Source: Phycisphaerae bacterium
GTDB lineage: Bacteria > Planctomycetota > Phycisphaerae > FEN-1346 > JAACEH01
Assembly (NCBI GenBank): GCA_012729015.1
Contig: JAAYDY010000105.1
Span: 99,296-163,295 of the forward strand
Reading direction: 5' to 3'
DNA length: 64,000 nucleotides
In this document: in pieces, positions 40,351 through 50,192 of the stretch
Layout: each line of letters starts with the position of its first letter
How positions within the stretch are numbered: position 1 is the first letter of the stretch
Notes under the pieces: generated by a model
The model's database searches: none
What the model saw: only the letters and a program-made list of their open reading frames with translations
Told to the model about the DNA's origin: nothing
Program-made: the position numbers and the translations under genes

Positions 40351-42330
40351 TCATGTCGCCGGCGGCGGCGTGGTCTCGCCACTTCCCGGTTCAGGAGTCG
40401 GACCGGGCACAGGGGCGGGGGCACCTGCGGGCGGCGGCGTTGCCTCATCGGCCGGCTCCGGGACAGGCGTCGGCGTCGGCTCAGGAGTGGGCCCCGGCTC
40501 GGGCGTGGTCTCCTCGGGCATCGAAGGCGGCAGGAAACGCTCGGCAAAGGCTACGGCCTTGTTCAACTGGTCGTAGCCCAGGCCCGTGTCGAGCCGGATC
40601 CGTCCCCGGTCCAGACCAAGCACGAGTCCTACCACTCCCTGGTCGCTGATCGCTTTGCGGTCTTCCTCGTCGAACACCACGGGCTTGCGCGACGCGCCGC
40701 CCGAAGGGCCGGCCAGGACGAGCGAACGCCCGAGCATAGCCGGAAGGCTCAAGTACATTTCCACATTGCGCATGTCGGGAAGGGAGTGCCGCACATCGTC
40801 CATCTGCTTCGGCGGCGTCCCGGCCTTCTCGTCGAGGGCCATGTCGATGGCCGCCTTGAAGAGCGTCTGGTCGCTGCCGGCGCTGACAATCGCCCGGTCT
40901 TTCAGATACGCCAGGCGGTAGACGTAGCCGTCGGGCCCATAGACCTGCCTGGCTCGCTCTTCGAACAACTCCTTGAAGCGTTTCTTCTCGAACTCGATCT
41001 TCGGTTCGAGCCTCGATATCTTGACTCCGCGATACTCCTCCACGGCCGGCTTGTACTGAAGGATCACTCGCGTGCCCGCCTGATCGCCCACCTTGAGCAA
41101 CGTGCCGAAGAAATCCTGGGCCGCATCGTTGAACATGTCGCGGTCCTTGATTCGCATGATCGTCACGTTGGCCTCGGTGGCGCCGCTGGCCGGGTCGGGC
41201 AGGGACGTCATCATCTCGAACTGGCCGGTGAACTGGTCCGCCATCTCGCTCACGGCGTCCATCAGGGCCTCGCGAGTGTCCGGCTGCACCTTGCGGCTCG
41301 CCTGAGGCGAGTTCTGGATGATGAAATCCGTGACCGTCGCCAGGGCCACCTTCAGCATGTCGGGATTCACCTGGATGCCGCTGACGGACACGTGCGGCAG
41401 ATCGAGCGGCAGATCGCCGACCAGCGAACTGTTGCTGCCCCCCATGTCGAGGAGGTTCCGGTAGATGGACCCGTCCTCGGCGAACCGGCACAGGGCGGAG
41501 ACGGCCACATCGTCGGCGCCCAGCCGGATGCCCAGATCAAACGAATCGAGCTGCTCCAGAAGTTCGTCGATCGCCCCCAGGTACGTCAACAGCATGTCGC
41601 TGTAGGCGTACAGCGTCGGGTCGCCCATGACTTTGGTGGCCATCGAGCGGCGGAACCGGTCCGACGCCTCGCGCCGGCTTTCCAGCGTCCGTCGCATGTC
41701 CACGTGAACGAACAGGTCGCTCTGCCCAAGGACCTGCCGCTGCTCGTCGGTCAGCCGCGGCGCGATGCCTGACGTGCCGTCCCGGATGTCGCGGCACGTG
41801 CGCAGCGACTCCGTGAAGAGAGCGTAGCCGTTGCGATGAATGAAGAACCGCGGCACGCGCGTCTCGGTCATCTGGTACAGGCCGTCCTCGACCTCATCTG
41901 CCGCATTGTATTCAAGGAACTGTTCGAGCCCGGCCACCGGCACCATGAAGACGGCGTTGCGCCCTCGGTAGGCCACCGGGTCCAGGTACGCGATGCCCAT
42001 GGCGCCGCGCTGGGCCACGCCGCCGCGCACTCCTACTTTCACGCTGATCATGTCGGTGACGGAACTGTCCTGGATGGGCAGACGCAGCCCGGTCTTCTGC
42101 TCGAACAGAACACTCTTGGCCGCCACGTCGCCGAGGTCTGCGAGCACAAGGAACGTGGTCGTGCGGTCGGGCATGGCGGCCAGCAGGTCGGCCGTGGACC
42201 GGGCCTGCCCGGCGGGAGGAGTTCCCGCGCCGCCGGTCTCCCCGGTCGGCCCGCCCGGGCCCGTCTGTCCGCAGACGGCCCCTGCCGCAACGACGATCAC
42301 ACCCATGGCCCAGATTCGCATACGGTTCAT
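40351..42330 (-). CDS. Secreted protein of unknown function with Pro/Thr/Glu-rich tail
   Basis: A 659-residue exported protein from ATG 42330 with GAGG upstream. The signal peptide is MNRMRIWAMGVIVVAAGAVCG. The body (about 40-590) has mixed alpha/beta sequence beginning LLAAMPDRTTTFLVLADL, of the type seen in planctomycete secreted proteins that start with a statement of a potential limit; no catalytic motif was recognised. The last 60 residues repeat PEPGPTPEPTPTPVPEP-like units, probably a disordered wall or surface spacer. It follows the opp ATPase genes by 42 bases and is likely co-transcribed. Function unknown. Confidence 0.65.
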   Translation of the reverse strand: MNRMRIWAMGVIVVAAGAVCGQTGPGGPTGETGGAGTPPAGQARSTADLLAAMPDRTTTFLVLADLGDVAAKSVLFEQKTGLRLPIQDSSVTDMISVKVGVRGGVAQRGAMGIAYLDPVAYRGRNAVFMVPVAGLEQFLEYNAADEVEDGLYQMTETRVPRFFIHRNGYALFTESLRTCRDIRDGTSGIAPRLTDEQRQVLGQSDLFVHVDMRRTLESRREASDRFRRSMATKVMGDPTLYAYSDMLLTYLGAIDELLEQLDSFDLGIRLGADDVAVSALCRFAEDGSIYRNLLDMGGSNSSLVGDLPLDLPHVSVSGIQVNPDMLKVALATVTDFIIQNSPQASRKVQPDTREALMDAVSEMADQFTGQFEMMTSLPDPASGATEANVTIMRIKDRDMFNDAAQDFFGTLLKVGDQAGTRVILQYKPAVEEYRGVKISRLEPKIEFEKKRFKELFEERARQVYGPDGYVYRLAYLKDRAIVSAGSDQTLFKAAIDMALDEKAGTPPKQMDDVRHSLPDMRNVEMYLSLPAMLGRSLVLAGPSGGASRKPVVFDEEDRKAISDQGVVGLVLGLDRGRIRLDTGLGYDQLNKAVAFAERFLPPSMPEETTPEPGPTPEPTPTPVPEPADEATPPPAGAPAPVPGPTPEPGSGETTPPPAT

Positions 42331-42372
42331 GTCGCACCTCAGAGTCACGAGGGTCGAAACAGTTCGTCCGCC

Positions 42373-43392
42373 TCAGTCGTACAGGTGACACGCCGCCACG
42401 TGGTCGGTCCGACCGTCCACCGGCTTCAGCATTGGCGTTTCTATCGAACAGCGGTTCAACGCCTTCGGACACCGCGGGTGAAACGGGCACCCCGACGGCG
42501 GGTGAATGGGGCTCGGCGGCTCGCCCTCCCGCATGTCCAGGAACTTCTGCCGCTGCTTCGGGTCCGGCAGCGGGATCGCGCTCATCAGGCACCACGTGTA
42601 CGGATGCCTGGCGTTACCGTACAGCACGTCGCTGGGCGCCTTTTCGACGATACGCCCCAGGTACATGACGGCCACCTCGTCGGCGATGTGCGCCACCACC
42701 GACAGGTCGTGAGCAATGAACAGGTACGTCAATCCGAGCTCAGTCTGAAGGTCCTCCAGCAGGTTGAGAATCTGGGCCTGGATGCTGACGTCCAGCGCGC
42801 TGACCGGCTCGTCGCACACGATCAGCCGCGGACGAAGGGCCAGGGCCCGGGCGATGCCGATGCGCTGCCGCTGACCGCCGCTGAACTCGTGCGGGTACCG
42901 ATTCATATAATCGGGCGTCAGCCCCACCCGTCTTAACAAGTCTGCGACAATCTCCTGCCGCTCGGCCCCCGCGGCCAGGCCGTGAACCGTCAGGGCCTCC
43001 CCGACGATGCTGCCGACGGTCATTCGCGGGTTCAACGACCCATAGGGGTCCTGGAAAATGATCTGCATGTGGCGGCGCAGGCGGCGCAGCTCGGATTCCG
43101 ACTGGGCAAACACGTCCTGGCCGTCAAGCAGCACCAAGCCGGCCGTCGCCGGAATGAGTCGCAGGATCGTCCGTCCTGTGGTCGTTTTGCCGCATCCGCT
43201 CTCCCCGACGAGGCCGAGCGTCTGCCCCTGGGCAATCGAAAACGACACGCCGTCGACCGCCTTGACGTACCCGATCGTACCACCAAAAAGCCCGCGACGC
43301 ACGGGAAAATGCGTCTTCAGGTTCTCCACCATCAGCAACGGAGGTTTCGCGGCGGGACGCATCGGCACCGGCCCGGACTGCACGGCTGTCAT
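42373..43392 (-). CDS. oppF: Oligopeptide ABC transporter ATPase OppF/DppF
   Basis: A 339-residue ATPase from ATG 43392, which overlaps the oppD stop (ATGA). Walker A GESGCGKTT, Q-loop in MQIIFQDPYGSLNPRMTVG, signature FSGGQRQRIGIARAL, Walker B LIVCDEPVSALDVSIQAQ, and the C-terminal oligopeptide domain with GCPFHPRCPKALNRC, the cysteine-rich segment that can bind a 4Fe-4S cluster in DppD/OppF-type ATPases. It powers peptide import with OppD. Confidence 0.95.
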   Translation of the reverse strand: MTAVQSGPVPMRPAAKPPLLMVENLKTHFPVRRGLFGGTIGYVKAVDGVSFSIAQGQTLGLVGESGCGKTTTGRTILRLIPATAGLVLLDGQDVFAQSESELRRLRRHMQIIFQDPYGSLNPRMTVGSIVGEALTVHGLAAGAERQEIVADLLRRVGLTPDYMNRYPHEFSGGQRQRIGIARALALRPRLIVCDEPVSALDVSIQAQILNLLEDLQTELGLTYLFIAHDLSVVAHIADEVAVMYLGRIVEKAPSDVLYGNARHPYTWCLMSAIPLPDPKQRQKFLDMREGEPPSPIHPPSGCPFHPRCPKALNRCSIETPMLKPVDGRTDHVAACHLYD

Positions 43393-44471
43393 CGACTCTC
43401 CTCCTGTGGCGGACTCACCGGCGTGCTGACGGCCCGATCGAACGGCAACGTCCCCTCGGGCCGGGCCTTCCAGCAACGCACCCCATGGCCCGTGCGCAGT
43501 TCCTGCAACTGCGGCACGCGAGCGGCGCAGGAGGCGTCGGCAATCGGGCACCGAGGATGGAACGCGCACCCCGACGGGATGCGGGCCGGCATGGGCACCC
43601 TGCCGGGAATGACTTTCAGGCGTTTGCCTCTCTCGTGCATGCTCGGCAGGCTCTCGAACAGGCCGACCGTATACGGGTGCAGCGGCCGATCGAACAGCTC
43701 GTCCACGTCGGCGAACTCCACGATGCGGCCGGCGTACATGACGGCCACTCGATGTGCATTCTGGGCCACCACGCCCAGATCGTGCGTGATCAGGATGACG
43801 CTCATCCGCAATTCCCGCTGAAGGCGGTTGAGCAGTTTCAGAATCTGGGCCTGGATCGTCACGTCCAGGGCCGTTGTCGGCTCGTCGGCGATCAGGATCG
43901 AGGGATTGCAGATCAGGGCCATGGCGATCATCACCCGCTGTCGCATGCCGCCCGAAAGCTGGTGCGGGTATTCCTCGACACGTTGCTCGGCCGCCGGTAT
44001 GCCCACCAGGCGAAGCATCTCGACCGTGCGGTCGTAGAGCTGCTCGGGCGTCACCGCTTCGTGGACTTCCAGGGCCTCGGCGATCTGGCGGCCCACCGTG
44101 AAGACCGGATTGAGGCTCGTCATCGGCTCCTGGAAGATCATGGCGATCTCCTTGCCGCGGATGCGACGCACCTCGTCCTCGGACATGTGCAGGATGTCCT
44201 GCCCTTTGTAGAGAATCTGCCCGGCGGCAATCCGCCCCGGCGGCGGCACGAGGCGAAGAATCGACAGCGACGTGACGCTCTTGCCGCAGCCGCTCTCGCC
44301 GACCAGGGCCAGCGTCTCGCCGCGCCGGACATCGAAACTGACGCCCCCTACGGCGCGGGCGACGCCCTCTTCGGTCCGAAAGACCGTTTCCAGGTCGTGG
44401 ACGCTCAGGATCGTCTCGCCGATGTCACCGGCGGCCTGGTCTTCGTGGATCATCCCGGACGGTATGCTCAT
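43389..44471 (-). CDS. oppD: Oligopeptide ABC transporter ATPase OppD/DppD
   Basis: A 360-residue ATPase. Walker [11 protein letters not shown]-loop [19 protein letters not shown], signature [15 protein letters not shown], Walker [19 protein letters not shown], and C-terminal [15 protein letters not shown] with the ferredoxin-like cysteines. It pairs with OppF as the heterodimeric ATPase. It is the only ATPase pair in the region, although there are two permease pairs. Confidence 0.95.
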   Translation of the reverse strand: MSIPSGMIHEDQAAGDIGETILSVHDLETVFRTEEGVARAVGGVSFDVRRGETLALVGESGCGKSVTSLSILRLVPPPGRIAAGQILYKGQDILHMSEDEVRRIRGKEIAMIFQEPMTSLNPVFTVGRQIAEALEVHEAVTPEQLYDRTVEMLRLVGIPAAEQRVEEYPHQLSGGMRQRVMIAMALICNPSILIADEPTTALDVTIQAQILKLLNRLQRELRMSVILITHDLGVVAQNAHRVAVMYAGRIVEFADVDELFDRPLHPYTVGLFESLPSMHERGKRLKVIPGRVPMPARIPSGCAFHPRCPIADASCAARVPQLQELRTGHGVRCWKARPEGTLPFDRAVSTPVSPPQEESR

Positions 44472-44479
44472 GGCGGTCC

Positions 44480-46177
44480 TTACACTTCCTTGAGACGCGG
44501 GTCAATGGCGTCTCGCAACCCTTCGCCCACGAGATTGTACGCCAGAACGGCAAGGAAAATGATCGTTCCGGCAACGACGACCAGTTGCGGCCTCTCGGTG
44601 GCCACGGATCGAGCGTGCTGAAGCAGCAGCCCCCAGCTTGGATAATCGGGATCGCCCAGGCTCAGAAAGCTCAGGGTCGCCTCCAGGGTGATGGCTCCGG
44701 CAATGCCGAACGTGGCGCCCACGAGAACAGGGGCAATCGTGTTCGGCAGCGCGTGCCGCAGGATGATGTACAGCGACGAGAGGCCGCTGGCCCGGGCCGC
44801 GGTGATGTAGTCGAGGCCCTTGGCCTGGAGGACCCCGCTGCGGATCAGCCGCGCGGTGCCCGTCCAACTGGTCAACCCGATGGCGATCATGATGTACCAG
44901 AGTTTCGGCCCCCAGAGGGCGATGATCGTGAGCAGTAGGAAGAAGGTCGGGAAGCAGATGAAGACCTCGACCACGCGCTGAAGCAGCAGATCCACCCAGC
45001 CGCCGAAGTACGCGCTGATGCCGCCGATCAGGATGCCGATGAGGGTGCTGATGCCCACGGCGATGAAACCGACGGCCAGTCCGATGCGTGCGCCATAGAC
45101 GATCCGGGAAGCGTTGCTGCGTCCCAGCCGATCCGTGCCGAGGAAGTGCAGGGCGTTGGGAATCTCATACTTCTGCCCGACCCCTGTATCGGTCGGCGCG
45201 TAGGGAATGGGCGGCATCAGCCACGACGCCTCGACGCCGGCGGCCACTTCCTTCCGGTAATCGCGCTCGAGGCGGATGGTATGGGTCTGGCCGTTCGCCA
45301 CGAACGTCTCTTCGCGGAAGATACGGTCCGGCGCCACCCGGCAGTTCGTCAGCAGCAGCACGATCAGGAGGGCCGCATAGCCATGTCCGCCGAGGGCCCA
45401 GGCCATCCGGGCGGGACTCACGACGCCCACTCGCCGCAGCAGCCGCGCGGTCACAGGCGTCAACGCGAGCACTGCGGCAACCAGGCCCCAGAGCAACTGC
45501 GTTTTCGACACGGTCGCCAGAACCGGCACGGGAACAGCCTCCGGCCTCAACACCATGAGAACCGCCGCCAGGGCGACATAGAGCAGCAGCGGCAGCCCCC
45601 ACCCGAGCAGTCCGGCGACTTCCGACAGCGAGCCGCGCAGCGTCCGGGCAAGGAACCTGTGCATCACGGCGCCGATGATGGCAACCACGGGCAACAGGAG
45701 CAGGCCGATGTGGAAGGCCGTCAGTTCACGCATCGGCGGCAGGTCCACCGTCTTCAGCGACGTGTTGCTCATTGCCGCGGCGAAGAGCAGAAAGAGCAGC
45801 AGGTTGACCGCCGTGGCGCGCCGCAGGTCGTTCAATCGCCAGAACGTCCAGTCCGTCCGCGCCAGCAGCCGCCGCGTCACCGGAATCAGCAGAAACAGGG
45901 CCAGGGCGGCGAAAAGGATCAGGTCGATGTTGGTCATGGCCCTGAAGAGCGGGAACGTCAGGCCCTCGGACGGCGTGTGCCAATAGTATGGGTACTTGTT
46001 CGCCAGGAGCGGCGCGAAGATCGACATCAGGAACAGCAGGCTCACCATGGCCAGTCCGACCATGGCGGGCTTGTGCCTGCGGAACTGGCGCCAGACGATC
46101 TGCCAGTAGCTTCGGCTGACGACCGGCAGTTCGTCCAGGGAGGCCGACGGGCCCTGAGTTGCCTGTGGCTCAGTCAT
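44480..46177 (-). CDS. oppC: Oligopeptide permease OppC with large membrane insertion
   Basis: A 565-residue permease, about twice the size of normal OppC (280-340). After the usual start (WQIVWRQFRRHKPAMVGLAMVSLLFLM) there is an insertion of about 270 residues (55-325) with at least six more hydrophobic segments (LFAALALFLLIPV, LLLFLLFAAAM, IGLLLLPVVAIIGA and others). The normal permease core then follows with LGTDRLGRSNASRIVYGARIGL, the EAA loop AARASGLSSLYIILRHALPN and LEATLSFLSLG. The start overlaps the oppB stop by eight bases (ATGACTGA). Confidence 0.9.
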   Translation of the reverse strand: MTEPQATQGPSASLDELPVVSRSYWQIVWRQFRRHKPAMVGLAMVSLLFLMSIFAPLLANKYPYYWHTPSEGLTFPLFRAMTNIDLILFAALALFLLIPVTRRLLARTDWTFWRLNDLRRATAVNLLLFLLFAAAMSNTSLKTVDLPPMRELTAFHIGLLLLPVVAIIGAVMHRFLARTLRGSLSEVAGLLGWGLPLLLYVALAAVLMVLRPEAVPVPVLATVSKTQLLWGLVAAVLALTPVTARLLRRVGVVSPARMAWALGGHGYAALLIVLLLTNCRVAPDRIFREETFVANGQTHTIRLERDYRKEVAAGVEASWLMPPIPYAPTDTGVGQKYEIPNALHFLGTDRLGRSNASRIVYGARIGLAVGFIAVGISTLIGILIGGISAYFGGWVDLLLQRVVEVFICFPTFFLLLTIIALWGPKLWYIMIAIGLTSWTGTARLIRSGVLQAKGLDYITAARASGLSSLYIILRHALPNTIAPVLVGATFGIAGAITLEATLSFLSLGDPDYPSWGLLLQHARSVATERPQLVVVAGTIIFLAVLAYNLVGEGLRDAIDPRLKEV

Positions 46178-47237
46178 AGCGCACCCTCGGGTCCACGGCC
46201 GCCAGCAGCAGGTCGGCCAGCAGCATGGCGACGAGCGTCAGGACGGCGCCGATGAGGCTGATCGCCTCGATCATGGTGTAGTCGCGGCGGATGACGGCGG
46301 TGTAGAACAGAAGCCCCATGCCGTTCAGATTGAAGATGGTCTCCACGATGATTGAGCCGCCGATCAACGCCGGCAGAATGAACGCCATGACCGTGATCAT
46401 CGGCAGCAGGCTGTTGCGTACGGCGTGCACGTAGACAACTGTGCGCTCGCGGAGTCCCTTGGCGCGGGCCGTGCGAACGTAATCCATCCGCAGATTCTCC
46501 AGCAGGCTCGTGCGACTCAGTTTCGCCATGTACGCCAGGCTGCCGACGGTCAGCGTGATGACCGGCAGGATCATGTGGCGCACCCCGTCGCCAAGGTAGG
46601 CCCACGTGGAGAGCTGGTCCGCCTGGTCGTCGTGCATGCCGCCCACGGGCATGATCACCCAGAGCCAGTCCGGGTGATGCACACGAAGATAGCCCTCCAG
46701 CTCTCCCCCCTTGGAGAACACCACGATCAGCATCAGCCCGAGCACGATGGCCGGGATGCTGTACATGATCAGGACCGCCACGCCCGAGCCGGTGTCGAAG
46801 ACGGCACGCCGCAGCGGGTCGGCGTAGCGGTTCTTCGCCGCAACCAGTCCGATAGGTATCGCCAGCAGATAGGTCAGCAGCAGGGACACGGCGTTCAGTC
46901 GAATCGTGATGCCGATCCGCTCGGCGATCATCTCCGTCACCGGGCGCTTCTCGGTGATGCTGTCGCCCAGATCCCCCCTGAAGAGCCCTCCGGCCATACG
47001 TGCAAGCCATTGGACATACTGGACCGGAATGGGCTTGTCGAGGCCGTACCGCGACATGCGTAACTTGATCAGGGCGTCGCGGTCCCCGCCCTGCTCCGAC
47101 ATGTTGCCGCCTTCGCCCCGGACACTCAGACTGATGGGGTCGCCGGGGGCAAAACGGATCAGCGCGAACACCACGAAGCTGATGCCCAGCAGCGTCGGAA
47201 GCATCAGTGCGATGCGCTTGATCACGTACTTGGTCAT
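46170..47237 (-). CDS. oppB: Oligopeptide permease OppB (first set)
   Basis: A 355-residue permease from ATG 47237. It opens with MTKYVIKRIALMLPTLLGIS, the standard first helix of OppB/DppB, and carries the loop ARAKGLRERTVVYVHAVRNSLLPMI and the ending LADLLLAAVDPRVRYD. It has an enlarged periplasmic loop after helix 1. It pairs with the long OppC next to it. Confidence 0.93.
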   Translation of the reverse strand: MTKYVIKRIALMLPTLLGISFVVFALIRFAPGDPISLSVRGEGGNMSEQGGDRDALIKLRMSRYGLDKPIPVQYVQWLARMAGGLFRGDLGDSITEKRPVTEMIAERIGITIRLNAVSLLLTYLLAIPIGLVAAKNRYADPLRRAVFDTGSGVAVLIMYSIPAIVLGLMLIVVFSKGGELEGYLRVHHPDWLWVIMPVGGMHDDQADQLSTWAYLGDGVRHMILPVITLTVGSLAYMAKLSRTSLLENLRMDYVRTARAKGLRERTVVYVHAVRNSLLPMITVMAFILPALIGGSIIVETIFNLNGMGLLFYTAVIRRDYTMIEAISLIGAVLTLVAMLLADLLLAAVDPRVRYD

Positions 47238-47333
47238 AGGACGGTCCGAATCATCGTGTCCGGCCTCCGGCACTTCGTCATCGAGGACACTCGCGTGCGT
47301 CGCGGCGACGGGGGCCGCCGCCCTTCCGCCGGA

Positions 47334-49109
47334 CTACTGCCCGTACAGGCGCATGCCCTGCGGCGTCCACCAATCCCGCTCGTCCAGCCCCAGGGCGTGA
47401 ATCCTCACGTCCTCGAACCGCCGATGCACCGCCGCCAGAGACCGCCGCCCGAAGAGAAACGTGTACGGCTGCTCTTCGTGCAGCAGGCGGTGGAATTTGT
47501 GGTAGATTTCGTTCCGTTTCGTGCGATCGAACTCCACCCGAGCCGCCTCGATCAGCCGATCAGCCTCGGCATTGCGGAAACTGATGAAATTCGAGCCGCG
47601 GTTCGCGATGCTGTCGGAGTGCCATATCTGGTACGGATCGCCCTCGATGGATCCCCCGCCCCAGGACAGCATCACCGCCTCAAACTTACGCTCGTTCAAC
47701 CGTTCCTCAAAGACGGACCACTCCAGTTGCGTCAACTCCATCTTCACGCCGACTCTGCCCATCTCTTCTTTGACCATGCTGCCGATGTCGAGCAGCGTGG
47801 GCGCGCCCTGGCCCATCATCAGCGTGAACTTCAGGGGCTTGCCGTCCTTGTCCAGGACGCCGTCGCCGTCGGTGTCGCGCCATCCGGCCTCCGTCAGCAA
47901 CTGCACCGCCTTCACTGGATCAAACGGCCACGGCTCGATGGCCGGATCCGCCTGGATCGGCACCTTGACCAGCTCCGAACCCATCCAGAAGGGGCCGCTG
48001 ACCACGTCCACCAGATCGTACAGGATGTCCTTCTTCATTCTCTCGCGCGGCACAAGGTGCGTCAGCGCCAGGCGCAAACGGCGGTCCTGGAACAACTTAT
48101 TGTTCTGGTTGTACCCGATGAAGCTGTACCCATTGTAGGGCGTCTTGTACTGGAGCCGCTTGTAGTGCGACTCGAAGTCCTTGTCGTCCTCAGCGAAGAC
48201 GTACTTCTCCGCAGACATGGCCATCCAATCCATTTCCTGGGCCTTGCATTTCTGGTAGGCCGCCGTGTCATCCACCACGATCTTGAAGACGATCTTGTCG
48301 AAGTGGTACGGGCGACCGTAGTAGAGCGGATTCCGCTTCAGCACGACCTGCTGCCCGGGTTCCCAGCTCTCAAAGACATACGGACCCGAACCCACCAGCT
48401 TGTCCCGAATGGCATTGAAGGCCTCGGCGTCCGTGAACTCGTAGACGTGCCGCGGAATGATCGTCATGTACCCTCCGCCGGCCACCTCGAAGCTCTTGAA
48501 GTACGGCTTCCTGAACTTGAACTCCACCGTCAGATCGTCCAGAGCCTTGACGTGTTCGACGTCCTTGAAGTAACCCAGCGTCCGAGTCGCATCGACTTCC
48601 GGGTTCTTGATCGTTTCGTAGGAGAACAGGATGTCGTCCGTGGTGATCGGCTTGCCGTCGCTCCACACCATGCCCTTGCGCAGCTTGAAGGTGATGGTCA
48701 GGCGATCCTCGGAGATCGTCCACGATTCCGCGAGCTTGCCTTTGAACTCCAGCGTGTCGGGATCAACGTCAATCAGCGTATCGAACAGGTACCCATGCAC
48801 CATCTGCGAATAGTAGTCGGTGGACGTCACCGGATTGAGCGTCCGCGGCTCCGCCGTGAAGTGGCGCACCAGCCAGTCGCCCTGCTTGTCGTTCGCCTCT
48901 GCCTGGACCGTGCCGCCGGCGTTGCCCGGCGTCTCCGACGGAACGCGAGGGAGCGCCGCCGTCGTCGGAGCCGCCTTCAGGTTGGCAATCAGCTTTTCCA
49001 GACGTTCATAGTTGCGGTCGGAGGACTGGATCTGCATGTACCCGATGAGGATGAGCACCCCGAGCAAGAGAACAATCACCACATCACTGGCACGCCAACT
49101 CTTGTGCAT
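47334..49109 (-). CDS. Peptide ABC transporter substrate-binding protein (family 5), first set
   Basis: A 591-residue binding protein from ATG 49109, with GGGG upstream. The N-terminus has a hydrophobic anchor (VVIVLLLGVLILIGYMQI) without a clear cleavage site, then a short helical spacer. The SBP_bac_5 fold begins at TAEPRTLNPVTSTDYY and includes LAESWTISEDRLTITFKLRKG and the closing YHKFHRLLHEEQPYTFLFG. It has its own promoter 66 bases upstream. Substrate type (peptide, sugar, nickel) is not determined. Confidence 0.9.
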   Translation of the reverse strand: MHKSWRASDVVIVLLLGVLILIGYMQIQSSDRNYERLEKLIANLKAAPTTAALPRVPSETPGNAGGTVQAEANDKQGDWLVRHFTAEPRTLNPVTSTDYYSQMVHGYLFDTLIDVDPDTLEFKGKLAESWTISEDRLTITFKLRKGMVWSDGKPITTDDILFSYETIKNPEVDATRTLGYFKDVEHVKALDDLTVEFKFRKPYFKSFEVAGGGYMTIIPRHVYEFTDAEAFNAIRDKLVGSGPYVFESWEPGQQVVLKRNPLYYGRPYHFDKIVFKIVVDDTAAYQKCKAQEMDWMAMSAEKYVFAEDDKDFESHYKRLQYKTPYNGYSFIGYNQNNKLFQDRRLRLALTHLVPRERMKKDILYDLVDVVSGPFWMGSELVKVPIQADPAIEPWPFDPVKAVQLLTEAGWRDTDGDGVLDKDGKPLKFTLMMGQGAPTLLDIGSMVKEEMGRVGVKMELTQLEWSVFEERLNERKFEAVMLSWGGGSIEGDPYQIWHSDSIANRGSNFISFRNAEADRLIEAARVEFDRTKRNEIYHKFHRLLHEEQPYTFLFGRRSLAAVHRRFEDVRIHALGLDERDWWTPQGMRLYGQ

Positions 49110-49157
49110 GGCAACCCCCATCACATCGTGATCCCGCCGCGCGGCGGGGCGTTCCGT

Positions 49158-49203
49158 CCGGGTTCAGACCCGGCACTATACCATCCCGGCAAAGGCAAGC
49201 CAA
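49158..49203 (-). promoter_or_regulatory. Promoter and leader hairpin of the binding-protein/opp operon
   Basis: TTGGCT (49203-49198) and TATAGT (49180-49175) with a 17-base spacer. Immediately after the -10, CCGGGT-TCAG/CTGA-ACCCGG (49173-49158) forms a perfect six-pair hairpin in the leader, which could stabilise the mRNA or act as an operator. Confidence 0.6.
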
Positions 49204-49253
49204 GCTCAATACGAGCCTGGGCCGTTCCTGCGCAGCCCTTCCCCTCGCCGCCG

Positions 49254-50192
49254 TCAGTCTTTGCCGGAAATCAGCTTCGGATCGAAGGCGTCGCGGAGCC
49301 CGTCGCCAATGAAATTCAGGGCCAGCAGCGTCAGGGCCAGCATGGCACACGGGAACACCAGCAGCCACCAGTAGTTGACCATCGGGCTGAGCGTCTGGAC
49401 GCCGTCGCTGGCCAGGGTGCCCCAGCTGGCCAACGGCGCCGAGATGCCCAGGCCCAGGAAGCTCAGAAACGATTCCTGGAGAATGGCCACCGGGACCGTG
49501 AGCGTGGCGCACACGACGATGGGCCCCAACAGGTTAGGCACCATGTGCCGCAGCAGAATGGCCATCGGCCCTGCCCCGAGGGCCCGCGCCGCCACCACGA
49601 ATTCCTCCTGCCTCAGTCGCAGCACCTGCCCGCGGATGATCCGCGCCATCGTCAGCCACATCACGCACCCGATGGCCACGAACAGCACGATCAGGCTCTG
49701 TTCGGCGTAGACGAGTATCAGGATCACCAGCAAGATATAGGGCAACCCGTACAGCGTGTCCACCACGCGCATCATCCACCGGTCCACGGCACCGCCTGCC
49801 TGCCCCGCGACGGCCCCGTAGACCGTGCCGATGACCACGCTGATGGCCGCCGAGATCAGGCCGACGAACAGGCTGACCGCTCCGCCCTGGAGCGTCCGCA
49901 TCAGCAGATCGCGGCCGTTGGTGTCGGTGCCGAACGGGTGCTGCCACGATGGCGGCCAGGGATGCGGTTGTCCTACGCGCGAGTCTTCCTCCTGGCCGAC
50001 CGTCCAGGTGCGACCCTCCGACAGGCCGTAGACGTACACGCAGGAGCAGGCCACGAACACAGCCGCCAGGACGGCGCCACTGGCCATGGCGGCTTTGTTC
50101 GCCCGGAAGCGGCGCATGCCGAGCGCCAGCGGGCTGCGGCTCACTACCGCCGAGGGAACGTCCATGGCCGACTCCGCAATGCGATCAGTCAT
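49254..50192 (-). CDS. Peptide ABC transporter permease OppC (second set)
   Basis: A 312-residue permease from ATG 50192, overlapping the stop of the OppB-like gene by eight bases (ATGACTGA). Normal OppC size. Motifs are HPFGTDTNGRDLLMRTLQGG, the EAA loop AARALGAGPMAILLRHMVPN, LQESFLSFLGLG and the ending NFIGDGLRDAFDPKL. It contrasts with the inserted OppC of the other set. Confidence 0.93.
   Translation of the reverse strand: MTDRIAESAMDVPSAVVSRSPLALGMRRFRANKAAMASGAVLAAVFVACSCVYVYGLSEGRTWTVGQEEDSRVGQPHPWPPSWQHPFGTDTNGRDLLMRTLQGGAVSLFVGLISAAISVVIGTVYGAVAGQAGGAVDRWMMRVVDTLYGLPYILLVILILVYAEQSLIVLFVAIGCVMWLTMARIIRGQVLRLRQEEFVVAARALGAGPMAILLRHMVPNLLGPIVVCATLTVPVAILQESFLSFLGLGISAPLASWGTLASDGVQTLSPMVNYWWLLVFPCAMLALTLLALNFIGDGLRDAFDPKLISGKD

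Noticed and set aside
49158..49173. Intrinsic terminator after the second OppC gene
   Set aside because: The hairpin lies downstream of the -10 element of the next operon and lacks a U-tract, so it is better seen as a leader hairpin.
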